The translations under genes and the position numbers were made by a program. From the NCBI GenBank assembly GCA_031264185.1, contig JAISEL010000117.1, positions 1 to 51,206 on the forward strand: a stretch of DNA of 51,206 nt, given 5' to 3'. Shown piece after piece: positions 17,589 to 27,429 of the stretch. Origin of the DNA: Deltaproteobacteria bacterium. GTDB taxonomy: Bacteria; Desulfobacterota; Desulfarculia; Adiutricales; Adiutricaceae. Numbering within the stretch: the first letter of the stretch is position 1; every line of letters begins with the position of its first letter. Under the pieces are notes generated by a model that searched no databases, was not told where the DNA came from, and was given only the letters and a program-made list of their open reading frames with translations.

Positions 17589-18572
17589 ATGCTCAAATAC
17601 ACTTTAAAACGCCTTTTGCTCATGATTCCGGCCCTCATAGGCATTACCCTGGTCAGCTTTGTGGTCATGCACCTGGCCCCCGGAGACCCGACCGATCTGG
17701 TAACGAACTTAAATCCTCAGGCCGGCCAGGCGGCCAAAATCCGCTTAAGGGAGATTTACGGACTCGACCAGCCTATCCGAGTCCAGTACTGGAACTGGCT
17801 GAAAAACTTAGCCCGTCTTGATCTGGGCCGCTCTTTTTCCCCGGACCGGCGTCCGGTCAAGGAGAAAATCTTTGAGCGTCTGCCGGTCACTTTGGCTTTA
17901 AATATTGTATCTATGATTATAATTATGACCATCTCCCTGCCGCTGGGCCTCTGGGCGGCGGTCAGGGCCGGCGGGCTTTTTGACCGCATCTCGACTCTTT
18001 TTGTCTTTTTCTGTTTTGCGGCCCCGTCTTTCTGGCTGGCCTTACTTGGCATGTGGCTTTTCGGGGTCCATTTAGGCTGGCTGCCCACTTCCGATCTAAA
18101 TTCCTTAAACTTCAGCTCCTTAGGGCCCTTTGATAAGTTTATAGATTTAAGCCGCCACCTTATAATGCCTGTGACCATATCTTCCCTGGGCGGTCTGGCC
18201 GGTTTATCCAGATACCTGCGCTCCAATATGCTGGAAATTATCCGGCAGGACTATTTAAATACTGCCAGAGCCAAGGGTCTGACCGAAAGGGTGGTCATCT
18301 GGAAACACGCCCTCCGCAACGCTTTAATCCCGGTCATTACTATTTTAGGCTTATCGGTGCCCGGCTTAATCGGCGGTTCCGTCATAATGGAGTCAATTTA
18401 CGCCATTCCCGGTCTGGGCCAGCTTTTTTACCTGGCCGTCATGGCCAGGGATTACCCTACAGTCATGGGAGGTCTGGTCATAGGGGCGGTTCTGACTTTA
18501 GTAGGCAATCTTCTGGCCGATTTAGGCTACGCCCTGGCCGATCCGCGGGTCCGGGACAAGGCCTTTGAGTAG
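17589..18572 (+). CDS. DppB/OppB-type ABC transporter permease
   Basis: A 327-residue inner-membrane permease of peptide/nickel importers. The N-terminal helix (RLLLMIPALIGITLVSFVVM) followed by HLAPGDPTD is the DppB signature, and IYGLDQPIRVQYWNWLKNLA, DLGRSF, and the EAA loop ARAKGLTERVVIWKHALRNA that docks the ATPase are intact. Six helices are visible. It pairs with the DppC-like gene 47 bases downstream. No binding protein (DppA) or ATPases (DppD/F) are adjacent, so the pair may share components encoded elsewhere. Substrate cannot be deduced (peptide, nickel or other). Confidence 0.93.
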   Translation: MLKYTLKRLLLMIPALIGITLVSFVVMHLAPGDPTDLVTNLNPQAGQAAKIRLREIYGLDQPIRVQYWNWLKNLARLDLGRSFSPDRRPVKEKIFERLPVTLALNIVSMIIIMTISLPLGLWAAVRAGGLFDRISTLFVFFCFAAPSFWLALLGMWLFGVHLGWLPTSDLNSLNFSSLGPFDKFIDLSRHLIMPVTISSLGGLAGLSRYLRSNMLEIIRQDYLNTARAKGLTERVVIWKHALRNALIPVITILGLSVPGLIGGSVIMESIYAIPGLGQLFYLAVMARDYPTVMGGLVIGAVLTLVGNLLADLGYALADPRVRDKAFE

Positions 18573-18619
18573 CCGGCCGGCCGAAGTTTTTTCCGGCCTT
18601 AACAGGTAATCTTTAATTT

Positions 18620-19468
18620 ATGACTTTCAGCTCAAATTTAAAAAAAATAACCCAAAACCGGCTGGCCTTAGCCGGCGGCCTGATAGTTCTGGCCCTGTTT
18701 TTTGTCTCCTGGCTGGCTCCGGTCCTGTCACCCCACGAGCCCGACAGTCTGTCCGTTGCCAGACGCTTAAAACCTCCAGGCACTCCCGGGCACCCGCTGG
18801 GCACCGATTCAGTAGGCCGGGACGTTCTGTCCCGTCTTATATGGGGATCTCAGGTCAGCTTAAAAGTCGGCTTTGTGGCTGTGGGTCTGGCCACATTCAT
18901 CGGTCTTTTTTTAGGCTCCATAGCGGGCTACAAAGGCGGACTAACTGACAGCCTCATCATGCGCTTCTGCGATCTGATGCTGTGTTTTCCCAGCATGTTT
19001 TTAATCTTGGCGGTGATCGCTATTTTAGAGCCCTCCATCTGGAACGTCATGGTGGTCATAGGCCTGACCAGCTGGATGGGGGTGGCCCGATTGGTCAGAG
19101 CCGAATTTTTAAGCTTAATGACCAGGGATTTTGTGCTGGCTGCCCGGGCTCAGGGCGCCTCGGCTTTCCGGATTATCTGGCGTCATCTGATGCCCAATGC
19201 TATGGGGCCGGTTTTGGTGACCGCTACATTAGGCGTGGCCGGAGCCATTCTGACGGAGAGCGCCCTGTCTTTTCTGGGCCTGGGAGTTCAGCCGCCGACT
19301 CCGACCTGGGGCGGAATGCTGACCGAAGGCAAAGATCACCTGACCAGGGCCTGGTGGCTCAGTCTCTTCCCGGGCCTGGCCATTTTAATTACTGTCTTAA
19401 GCTACAATCTTCTGGGCGAAGGTCTCTGGGAAGCCTTTAATCCTCACCGGGAAACCCGCCGGAACTGA
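18620..19468 (+). CDS. DppC/OppC-type ABC transporter permease
   Basis: A 282-residue partner of the preceding permease. The OppC N-terminal helix is followed by LSPHEPDSLSVARRLKPPG and the family hallmark HPLGTDSVGRDVLSRLIWGS. The EAA loop ARAQGASAFRIIWRHLMPNA and the late ALSFLGLGVQPPTPTWGGML, WWLSLFPGLAI and LGEGLWEAFNP are typical. The frame is intact. The C-terminus ends within 15 bases of a methyltransferase gene, suggesting one transcript of three genes. Confidence 0.93.
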   Translation: MTFSSNLKKITQNRLALAGGLIVLALFFVSWLAPVLSPHEPDSLSVARRLKPPGTPGHPLGTDSVGRDVLSRLIWGSQVSLKVGFVAVGLATFIGLFLGSIAGYKGGLTDSLIMRFCDLMLCFPSMFLILAVIAILEPSIWNVMVVIGLTSWMGVARLVRAEFLSLMTRDFVLAARAQGASAFRIIWRHLMPNAMGPVLVTATLGVAGAILTESALSFLGLGVQPPTPTWGGMLTEGKDHLTRAWWLSLFPGLAILITVLSYNLLGEGLWEAFNPHRETRRN

Positions 19469-19482
19469 AAAACAGGTTTTTC

Positions 19483-20151
19483 ATGTTTCAATCTCAGACA
19501 TTAGACGACCTGGGACGGTTTTACGGAACCGACAAATGTTCCGCAGAATTCGGTCACGACTTTCTCCGCAAATACGAGTTCTTCTTCAAACATTTAAAAG
19601 ATAAAAGATTTGCGTTTCTGGAACTGGGCATCTATAAAGGGGCCAGCCTGAAAATGTGGGCCGATTATTTTACCGCAGCTGACATCATAGGAGTGGACAT
19701 AGAGCCCCAGACCCTTATGCACCGGACAGACCGGATTAAGGTCATCGTCGGCAATCTCTCCGAAGTCGATTTTCTGGAATCTCTTGCGTCTTTGAACCCG
19801 GAGGTCATCATAGACGACGCCTCCCACTGGTGGCCGGACCAGCTGAAAGCTCTTTTAGTCCTCTACCCTGGCTTAAAAAAAGGCGGCCTTTATGTCATTG
19901 AGGACATTCACACCTCTTTTCCGCCTTTGGACAAGCTTTTTAAAGCCGGTTTTGAAACCCCGCCTTTTTACATCCTCCAAAAGCTGGCCGAATATCTGAC
20001 CGGCAACTACGGCCCCAGTCCCATTGTCCGGGACGAAGAGCTTAAGCCCATCAGTCCCTCGAATGTTTTCCACGAAGAAATCTGCTTTCTGGCCAGACAT
20101 ACCGAGGCGGTCATATTTTTGGAAAGAGCGTGCCTTTTAATCAGAAAATAG
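19483..20151 (+). CDS. Class I SAM-dependent methyltransferase (unknown substrate)
   Basis: A 222-residue protein. FLELGIYKGASLKMWADYF (about 45-63) is the SAM-binding motif I, IIGVDIEP the acidic end of strand 2, and VIIDDASHWWPDQLKALL motif IV; LKKGGLYVIEDIHTSF follows. This resembles sugar or natural-product O-methyltransferases of the macrocin/demethylmacrocin type, with the opening DDLGRFYGTDKCSAEFGHDF common in that group. Its place after a permease pair gives no clear hint. ATG at 19483. Substrate unknown. Confidence 0.8.
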   Translation: MFQSQTLDDLGRFYGTDKCSAEFGHDFLRKYEFFFKHLKDKRFAFLELGIYKGASLKMWADYFTAADIIGVDIEPQTLMHRTDRIKVIVGNLSEVDFLESLASLNPEVIIDDASHWWPDQLKALLVLYPGLKKGGLYVIEDIHTSFPPLDKLFKAGFETPPFYILQKLAEYLTGNYGPSPIVRDEELKPISPSNVFHEEICFLARHTEAVIFLERACLLIRK

Positions 20152-20594
20152 ATCAGCTAAAGCCTTAAAATTTTTTAGCGGCGAGTACTTTAGTCGTCCG
20201 TGTGAATCTTTTAAGTCCCTGATTTTACTTCAAAAATCTGGAAAATCCCAGCCTAAAATCGACCGCGTATTGATTGTAATCGGCCAATACCCGGTCAAAA
20301 TTCAATTTTTTTATGATTTGTACAATAATTTTCTAAAATATATAAATAATACAAAATATATTATATATTTGATAGCGCCAGTCTGAAACCTGCAGCCTGG
20401 CAATTTTGTTCGTTTGCCTCTGTCTATTTTCTCCAAATTTCTATAGAATCATATTAAATATCATCTAATTTTTTTTCTTAATCCTTTTAAATTAGAAAAA
20501 TTTATTTTAATAATATATTATTACTTTTATACAATTATTATAGTTTTAGCAATAAATAAATGTTGCGTATATTTATTCATACGATTTAACGAGA
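20152..20594. other. AT-rich non-coding interval
   Basis: After about 20300 the sequence is over 75 percent A+T by eye, with runs such as ATATATTATATAT. No credible gene. It marks a sharp change in composition from the core-like block to the accessory stretch around the restriction enzyme. Confidence 0.5.
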
Positions 20595-20834
20595 TTGATA
20601 ATGCAAAAAAATTTTATTTTTTTGATTTTGCTATTGACATTGCTCTTTTTATTGCTATTAATAATGCCTGGAACTAATGACAAAGCCTTTTCTTTTAAAC
20701 CGCCGACTGGCGGCAATAAGGATTCAGCCACAGTTAACCAGCAGTACAACGACAAGACCCTAAGCCTGTTCAAGTCTGTATCTCTCGCCAGTAATCTCAC
20801 AAAAAGAACCCTCTTATTATTTTGGCCATGGTAA
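20595..20834 (+). CDS. Possible small exported or membrane protein
   Basis: A 79-residue open frame. It begins with a strongly hydrophobic segment after MQKN (IFLILLLTLLFLLLLIMPG, about 6-24), like an uncleaved signal anchor, then a polar stretch (NDKAFSFKPPTGGNKD) and an abrupt end. A GAG seven bases before ATG is a weak ribosome site. It may be the start of a longer gene now truncated. The opposite strand is also open across it, so this is a weak call. Confidence 0.25.
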   Translation: MIMQKNFIFLILLLTLLFLLLLIMPGTNDKAFSFKPPTGGNKDSATVNQQYNDKTLSLFKSVSLASNLTKRTLLLFWPW

Positions 20835-20901
20835 CTAACTGGCCTGAAATCGAAGCTTTCATGCTTCGGGTTCTTTAGCCTTGACAACCCGCTTGCGCTT
20901 G

Positions 20902-21125
20902 TTATTTTTTGTATTTATCTTTTGTACCTTTCATCACGGTGATTATAACAGCAGGTATTAATGCCAGAACTACTACTCCGCCGATAGCATCGGCCATTTC
21001 ACCCATCAAATATAACAATCCATATGAACCGCTGAACAGTGCGGAAGGTAATTTAGAAATATTTATGATGAACTTGATGAATGAGCATATTGCAAATAAA
21101 ATAAAAAAATTTTACCGTTGGACAT
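20902..21125 (-). pseudogene. Small two-helix membrane protein with a frameshift at a T-run
   Basis: From ATG at 21125 (AAAGGAAA upstream) the frame encodes MSNGKIFLF, then shifts at a run of seven T; the continuing frame reads ILFAICSFIKFIINISKLPS, GSYGLLYLMGEMADAIGG, VVVLALIPAVIITVM and a basic tail KGTKDKYKK before TAA at 20904-20902. A second shift in an A-run would extend the tail as NNKRKRVVKAKEPEA. With the shift repaired it is a coherent 75-90 residue protein with two membrane helices. Homopolymer slippage could mean phase variation, a sequencing error or decay. Confidence 0.4.
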
Positions 21126-21228
21126 TTTTAGGGTTTCCTTTGAACTTATTTATGGCCTGGTAAATAAATAACTCTGCAACTTACACTTTATCTTTCGCCC
21201 GTACCATTTCCGTTAAAATTATATAGTG

Positions 21229-24200
21229 CTAGAAAGTTAGCTTTGGCAGACTGTCCACAATTTTCATGGTATCCAGACTCACCGTGATAACCCGCAGAAT
21301 AAGATCAAGGATGTACCTGGGTTGGTTGTGTTCCTTAGCCCAGTCATTAGGATCGTTTTTAATCCCGCTTTTGGAGTCCACCTCAACTTGGTAGCGATCA
21401 AGAATCCATTCCACAGCCGAGCGTCCATTGATCACATAATCATAAGCTTCTAAAGGAATTCCGGTTATCCTGATGCTGGAATTGAACTGGATGGCTGTCT
21501 TGTCATATTTCCTGATGAAGCGGATTTTGTCAACTTTGAAGTTCTCTTTTTCTTCACCGGAAATTGTGACTTTGGAGTAAGGTTTGACGGTCTCATAGTT
21601 CAGATGAAGATCGGCTAAGACCCGGCCAGCTTTAGAAAAGGCCCGAAAATCTTCAGCCCGGTCCACCAAAGGAAGCCTTGGGAGCGATTTTTTCAGATCC
21701 GCAGAGAAAATCTCCCGGTAATCCGGCGAATGAAGAAGGCCGTAGACATAGTAAAAGATGTCATCTTTGGTGATTTTATTAGGACCGTATTTGGTCCGGC
21801 ATTCGCTAAATATAAAATTCGTGATTCCGTCATGCCGGATATAGCCGTCAATAATGTCATCAGACGGAAACATATCAGGACTTTTAGAAGTGTCTTCCTC
21901 ATAATAATAGCGAGGGAAGCATTGAGTGCCAGCATCCAGACAATTCAGGTCTGGAATCACATTAGAAATTAAGGCACTATTTTCTTTTGTTCCGCCAATT
22001 CCCGAGACACAAATAACTAAATTATGGTGATTTCTTGTGGGGAAAATGCTTGGTATTTTATATGTCCTTTCGTTCAATATTTTATCATAATAGATAAATT
22101 GTTTAAAAAATGGCCTATATAAAGCTGATAAAATCTTATTAGGTTTAAATAAAGACATATTATTTGCCGTGAGATTTTTTATTAATCCATCTGACAAACT
22201 AATCTTTTTTATATCATAGTATATAATATCATCCGTTACATCTTTATTTAATTGATTATTCACATTAATTATTAGGTTATTATAATAATCAGTTGTGTTT
22301 TTGATATTTTGGGTAAGTACTGCTTTTGACGAGTTATAGCACCATACATCACGCTGCGTTTTTAAGCCATTAGAATAAAAATCGCAAAAAAATGTATTTT
22401 TATTGTTTTTATCATGTTTATCTCCTATTGCTATTAATTCAGAAAATAAAACGCTCCTCTGATTGAGCCAATCTCCCATATCATTGGGAACTATTTTTTC
22501 CCATACCACACTTGAATCCAGAACATCGCGCCTTTCAGCGACTATGCCTAATTTTTTCTCCTTGGACAGATAATCGCCGATATCGTGATAAAAAATCTCG
22601 GCTGGTCCGCGATGTCTGGAGTTTTTGACCAGAACTGTTATAGCGATTGGAGTCCGACTGCCCAAACCAAAAACGTTACCAGCTTCCTTTCTACGTAATT
22701 CACCTGAAGTCCTGCAATTACCCCTTAAATCAAACACATAAATTTTGCTGAATTCCTCAGCCAAACACTTCCGCATGCCATCCATGGCGTTCCCGTCAAG
22801 CCAGCCGGAGTTGGAGACATAAGCAATCACCCCGCAGTCATTGGATGCTAAACGCTTTGAGGCCCAATAAAAGGCTTTTATATAGGAATCATAAAGAGAA
22901 TTTTTGTTATTAGCCTGTGACCTGGCGGCATAACTTGAAGCGATATCATAATCCAGTTCCGGATAAGGCTGGTTTTTAGCGTTCTTGTTGGCGTCCCCCT
23001 GTCCCACAGAATACGGCGGATTACCGAAAATAACCGTTATATGAGCTTTTTTTTGAGCCTCAACTCGTTTAGTATTTTGTTTCAACCGGAGATCTTTTAA
23101 TAAATCACTTTCTCCGCTTTTATAAAGCTGAAAAGTATCAGCCAGGCAGATTCCATCAAAAGGCAGGTAGGAGGCTTGGCTCCCAGCAGCCTCATGATAG
23201 GCGTTTTCAATGTTGATCGAAGCTATGTAATATGCGAGTAAAATTATTTCGTTAGCGTGAATTTCCTTTTTGTACTTACGGTTTAAGGATTTTCCCAAAA
23301 GGCCGGAATGAATCAGCCTGGTAATAAAAGTTCCGGTTCCGGCAAAAGGATCCAGGATATGAACGTTTTCATCGGAAATATCCCGCTTAAATTCCTTTTT
23401 AAGGACAGCGGCCACAGAATTGATAATGAAATCGACTACCTCAACCGGGGTGTAGACAATGCCAAGTTTTTCCACCGCTTTCGGCATCGCCGCCTTGAAA
23501 AAGCCGTCATACAAATTAAGGATAATCTTTTGACGTCCCTCCGATGACGTTATTTGGGCCACCTGATTTTTAACAGTCTCATAGAACCTGGTTAAAATAA
23601 TCCGGTCTTTCTCCAAGCCCTGATCTTCCAGAACATCTATCATCGCCTCAAGAGACCTGGAGACAGGATTATTCCGGACAAAAGAGTAATTCTCGAATAA
23701 AGCCTCGAAAACCGGTTTAGTGATAAGATGCTGGGCCAGCATCTCCGCAGCTTCCCCGGAATCAACTGAAGGATTAAGCGTTTTTCTCAACCCGGTCAGG
23801 AATTTATCAAACTCTTCCTTGTGGGGACCTTCTTTGGCCACAACTTTAGTAATGCGGTCCTTAAAACCCTCGGCTATTTTGGCCACATCTTTAGCCCAGA
23901 GGAGTAAATCCCGGTCACTGTTCATCTTTTTGACCAAGCGGGCGTAAATAGCCTTATGAAGAGCCGAATCATTTTCCCGAAGTCCGGCTAAAACGTCACC
24001 GGTAGTACCTCGGCAGGAAACATCTTCACCTAATTCCCCTTCCGACCGCGGCATCCCGCCTATCAGAATTGATCCGCCGCCAGCAGGGGCTTTTTCGTTA
24101 AATCTTATTTTATTAATTGTGGCCACAAACCGGTCATCGTGCGCTTTTAAAGCATTTAATACCTTCCAGACTGTCTGATAAGGCTTATTGTCGTTTAAGG

Positions 24201-26061
24201 CATCTCCCGGATCGACATAAGCCGGAACAACTACCGGAATTATGATATAGCCGTATTTTTTGCCCGGAGCTTTCCGCATAACCCGGCCAACTGACTGAAC
24301 AACCTCAATCTCGGAATTCTTGACGGCCAGAAACATGACCGCATCCAAAGTCGGGACATCCACCCCCTCGCTTAAACACCGGACATTAGTCAGAACCCGG
24401 CATTCTTTGGAGTCTTCAGGAACCTCTTTCAGCCAGGCCATTTTGCCGTCTCTGATTGAGGCTCCCATTGAGCCGTCAATATGATTGGCGGTCAGATTCA
24501 CAACCGGATTATTCCTGGACTGGTCTATTTTCCTGGAATAGTAAGCCGTCAGTCGGTTCATGACCTCGGAAATCCGGTTGGATTTGGCTATCGTCTGACA
24601 AAAAGCCACAGCTTTCCGCATAGGCTCAGGATCAGCCTGTTTTAAAATTTGGCCGTCAATATCCATGTTTTTGGACAGGGCATTGAGGCAGCCGATCAGT
24701 TTAGTCACATCATCAGCGTCAATCTCTTTTTTGCCGGCCGCCGCCTGGATTTGAATCTCTTCAGAGACTTCATTCCGGCTGACCGTAAAAACCAAACATT
24801 TATAATCGGACAAGAGACCATGGTCGACCGCTGTACCGAATCCAAGGCGGTAAACCACCGGACCGAAAAGACTTTCATCATCCATAGAGCAGAGAGTCGC
24901 CGAATACTCCTCAGCCCTGGTCCTGACTTCGTCTTTGTATATCCTGGGGGTGGCCGTCATGTAGAGACGTTTTTCCGCTTTTATGAAACTGCTGTCGTGG
25001 ACTTTTACGAATTCAGACTCGTCTTCATCGGATAAAGTAACCCCCGTGGTTCGGTGCGCCTCATCGGCAACAATCAGATTAACAGGCACCTTGGCCGCTT
25101 TAATGGCCTCAGCAGTGGCGGAAATAGACTGGTAAGTCGAAAATATCACTCGGAGCCGGTCCGGATGGCGTTCCGCCCCATGCTTCAGCTGCTTAACTAT
25201 GGTCCTTATATCGGTGCTGGCCGGCAGACTCAGATTTTCTACTCCGTACGTGTCCTCATCCAGATCTGACTTCCGATTGGATTTAGAGACCGTTGGATCG
25301 GAGCAGACACAGACAGGCCAGAGAGTTTTTTCGGCCTCGGCCGTCCATTCCTTGAGAGTTTGGCCTATTAAGGCAATTGAAGGGGCTAGGAAAAGCGCCA
25401 GTCCCTGACCTTTAGTTAAGGCCTCAGCTATTTTAAGGGAAGTAAAGGTCTTGCCGGTTCCGCAGGCCATAATCAGCTGACCTCGGTCAGAGGCTTTAAA
25501 GTGTTTTATAAAAGCAGCCAGAGCCTCTTCCTGATGGGGTAAAAGCGTCTTAGGAGCTTTTCTGGCTTTATGGCCAAAATCGCCTTTATCAAGCTTCTCC
25601 CAGTCAACCTCGGCGTTTTCCAGGTCATTCAGGCTAATTCTGGAGAACGGAATGCTCTGGTTCCTGATTTTCTCTTCAGCTCTGGCTGACCAATTGTTGC
25701 TGGTGGAGATCCACAGCCTTTGAGAGAAGGCGATTTTCCGGCCGTCGGAGGCTGTAAATTTCTGACCGCTGGCGGTCATGAAATTGCCCAAAGCGGACAG
25801 GTCAACCTCAGCGTCGGCCTGGTGGCACTTGCACTGAACAGCCCAATACTCTTCTTCTTCAGTTACTGCCACCAGGTCAATTCCAGTATCCTGACCGTCC
25901 CTGGCAGGCCAGTCAGACCAAAGCCATGTTTTTTTGAACTTTTGATCATAAACCTGATAAGTTTTCAGAAAATTAGCCATAAGCCGCTCAAACCGGCTGC
26001 CCTTTTCCTGTTGGGTCAACGATTCATGGCGGTATTTTTTTAGTACCTTTTGAAAATTCAT
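21229..26061 (-). CDS. Type ISP single-chain restriction-modification enzyme (LlaGI/LlaBIII-like)
   Basis: A 1610-residue protein carrying nuclease, motor and methylase in one chain. An Mrr-like nuclease comes first (GIDLVAVTEEEEYWAVQCKCH: Asp63, Gln77, Lys79). The SF2 helicase follows with Walker A MACGTGKTFT near 195, DEAH box VADEAHRTTG, MTATPR and motif VI VQSVGRVMRKAPG. A coupler leads to the gamma-type N6-adenine methylase with DPFAGTGTFITRL and the catalytic NPPYSVGQG, then the target recognition domain (about 1200-1600). Such enzymes translocate on DNA and cut when two converge. I use ATG 26061; a TTG precedes it. The region 22050-22450 within the recognition domain is far more AT-rich than the rest, a sign of domain exchange. 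The gene is a complete system by itself; dead transposons lie next to it. Confidence 0.93.
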   Translation of the reverse strand: MNFQKVLKKYRHESLTQQEKGSRFERLMANFLKTYQVYDQKFKKTWLWSDWPARDGQDTGIDLVAVTEEEEYWAVQCKCHQADAEVDLSALGNFMTASGQKFTASDGRKIAFSQRLWISTSNNWSARAEEKIRNQSIPFSRISLNDLENAEVDWEKLDKGDFGHKARKAPKTLLPHQEEALAAFIKHFKASDRGQLIMACGTGKTFTSLKIAEALTKGQGLALFLAPSIALIGQTLKEWTAEAEKTLWPVCVCSDPTVSKSNRKSDLDEDTYGVENLSLPASTDIRTIVKQLKHGAERHPDRLRVIFSTYQSISATAEAIKAAKVPVNLIVADEAHRTTGVTLSDEDESEFVKVHDSSFIKAEKRLYMTATPRIYKDEVRTRAEEYSATLCSMDDESLFGPVVYRLGFGTAVDHGLLSDYKCLVFTVSRNEVSEEIQIQAAAGKKEIDADDVTKLIGCLNALSKNMDIDGQILKQADPEPMRKAVAFCQTIAKSNRISEVMNRLTAYYSRKIDQSRNNPVVNLTANHIDGSMGASIRDGKMAWLKEVPEDSKECRVLTNVRCLSEGVDVPTLDAVMFLAVKNSEIEVVQSVGRVMRKAPGKKYGYIIIPVVVPAYVDPGDALNDNKPYQTVWKVLNALKAHDDRFVATINKIRFNEKAPAGGGSILIGGMPRSEGELGEDVSCRGTTGDVLAGLRENDSALHKAIYARLVKKMNSDRDLLLWAKDVAKIAEGFKDRITKVVAKEGPHKEEFDKFLTGLRKTLNPSVDSGEAAEMLAQHLITKPVFEALFENYSFVRNNPVSRSLEAMIDVLEDQGLEKDRIILTRFYETVKNQVAQITSSEGRQKIILNLYDGFFKAAMPKAVEKLGIVYTPVEVVDFIINSVAAVLKKEFKRDISDENVHILDPFAGTGTFITRLIHSGLLGKSLNRKYKKEIHANEIILLAYYIASINIENAYHEAAGSQASYLPFDGICLADTFQLYKSGESDLLKDLRLKQNTKRVEAQKKAHITVIFGNPPYSVGQGDANKNAKNQPYPELDYDIASSYAARSQANNKNSLYDSYIKAFYWASKRLASNDCGVIAYVSNSGWLDGNAMDGMRKCLAEEFSKIYVFDLRGNCRTSGELRRKEAGNVFGLGSRTPIAITVLVKNSRHRGPAEIFYHDIGDYLSKEKKLGIVAERRDVLDSSVVWEKIVPNDMGDWLNQRSVLFSELIAIGDKHDKNNKNTFFCDFYSNGLKTQRDVWCYNSSKAVLTQNIKNTTDYYNNLIINVNNQLNKDVTDDIIYYDIKKISLSDGLIKNLTANNMSLFKPNKILSALYRPFFKQFIYYDKILNERTYKIPSIFPTRNHHNLVICVSGIGGTKENSALISNVIPDLNCLDAGTQCFPRYYYEEDTSKSPDMFPSDDIIDGYIRHDGITNFIFSECRTKYGPNKITKDDIFYYVYGLLHSPDYREIFSADLKKSLPRLPLVDRAEDFRAFSKAGRVLADLHLNYETVKPYSKVTISGEEKENFKVDKIRFIRKYDKTAIQFNSSIRITGIPLEAYDYVINGRSAVEWILDRYQVEVDSKSGIKNDPNDWAKEHNQPRYILDLILRVITVSLDTMKIVDSLPKLTF

Positions 26062-26064
26062 CAA

Positions 26065-26550
26065 CTACTCACTACTGGAAAGCCTGACGACTTATCGCCG
26101 GAATGAACAAAATTATTTGTTGCTTACGAATTTGCCTCAAGAATAAAAGACAGCCAGATCAATTCAAATTATAGGCTATTTTAAGCTATTTTTATTTATT
26201 TGTCAAGTTTTTTTTTGTTGTTAAAACCGGTAAATTTTTTCCAAAAAGGCTGTTCCAGCTCCAACTAGTGCCGACAAACTCAAAACAGTCGTCCAGCTCT
26301 TAAAAATGGATTTTGTCCCAAACGAAGAGCGGACCCGGCCAAAATGTCCTAGGATGTCCCCAAAAGGCCACGGAAATCCCAAAATGTCCGCATATTCTGA
26401 TTCTGCATTCTTATTCAAAATCTTCGATAGTTCTCTCAGCTGGCCCCCCATGAGGGCCATCAGTTCCAGCCGGAAGGGAAAAAATTAAAAAAATTTTTCT
26501 ACCACTGCAATGTAACTTTTAATTTTTTTCACCCCCGTATTTTTTTAAGG
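26065..26550. other. Non-coding interval between the Type ISP gene and the IS701 remnant
   Basis: No convincing gene. Short frames on both strands at 26221-26488 lie over a patch with the recurring word AAATGTCC and look like chance. Regions 26160-26225 and 26480-26550 are very AT-rich. Confidence 0.4.
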
Positions 26551-27429
26551 TTAGGTAGCCATCCCAATGACCGCAGCCATTTTTTTCTTAGTATGAGAGC
26601 AGAATGAAGCTGCCGCAGACTGCAATAAATAGTTAATGCGCTCAAATGCCTGCCCAACTTTAGCCATAAATGGCTCAATCAATATCTTTATCAGTCCAAT
26701 TGTCAGGACTTGTTGTGGTTCCTCAGGATAGGCTCTGATGTTAGGATTATTTACGGGCTGGCTGTTTTTAGCCTGGATTATTGCGTTACGATACTCATCT
26801 GCCGACACTGGAGATGCGATGACTGGGACAGGCCCGGGAGAATTCGTTGCGGCCGTTAACATACGCCTGAGTTTGATGATAAAAAGATGGGCAATTAAGG
26901 TAAAGAGCATATGCCGTCTCCAGGCCAGCTAAATTCTGACCTCATAGTGATCCGTTCCAAGATGCTTTTTGCATTCATTAAGACATTGCTCAATCGACCA
27001 TCGCATCAATGCCGGAGTGCGCGCCATCATATGCGCTGCGTCAGCAGACTCATTGCATACTGAGTACTTGACCGACCCGTCTTCCACCAATTGCCTCACG
27101 TAAAGCCATATGTCATTACCCGGCTTTTTGTCGCGTACTTCAACAACCTTAAGGCATTTATCTCTGGCTATGACCGGACCTTTGGCTCCAATGCCGAGCA
27201 CAACTTCTTCCCATGGAATACTTGGATCCGCTGCTATGTCGCTTGCCTTGCGTGGAGCAAACGCTGGAGACTCGTCCGGTTTTCGCCCCTGACCGCTATA
27301 CTTCGGAATCGTCAATGCCTTTGGCGCCGCTCTCACTGAACATTGTCTGGCCTTGCACGACGCTGACGGCAGCCGGCATCAGATCGGGAAGACAGCTTAC
27401 TGCAGCTGCGTTCAATTCCCGCAGACTTA
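26551..27429 (-). pseudogene. Decayed IS701-family transposase
   Basis: The minus strand encodes GRKPDESPAF, WEEVVLGIGAKGPVIARD, then MRWSIEQCLNECKKHLGTD and HYEVRI, followed by an in-frame TAG at 26931-26929 and, in the same frame, LAWRRHMLFTLIAHLFI. RWSIEQ...GxDHYEVRxWxxWxRH is the conserved end of IS701 transposases. Everything before about 27336 is out of frame or gone, and the 5' part is interrupted by the 89-bp MITE at 27430. Catalytic residues of the N-terminal half are missing. Dead element. Confidence 0.75.

Noticed and set aside
18982-19440. 152-codon plus frame overlapping the DppC-like gene
   Set aside because: Same-strand alternative frame in a gene with complete OppC motifs.
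26221-26488. Overlapping 60-80 codon frames on both strands
   Set aside because: No ribosome site, no family, and a repeated AAATGTCC word explains the open frames.
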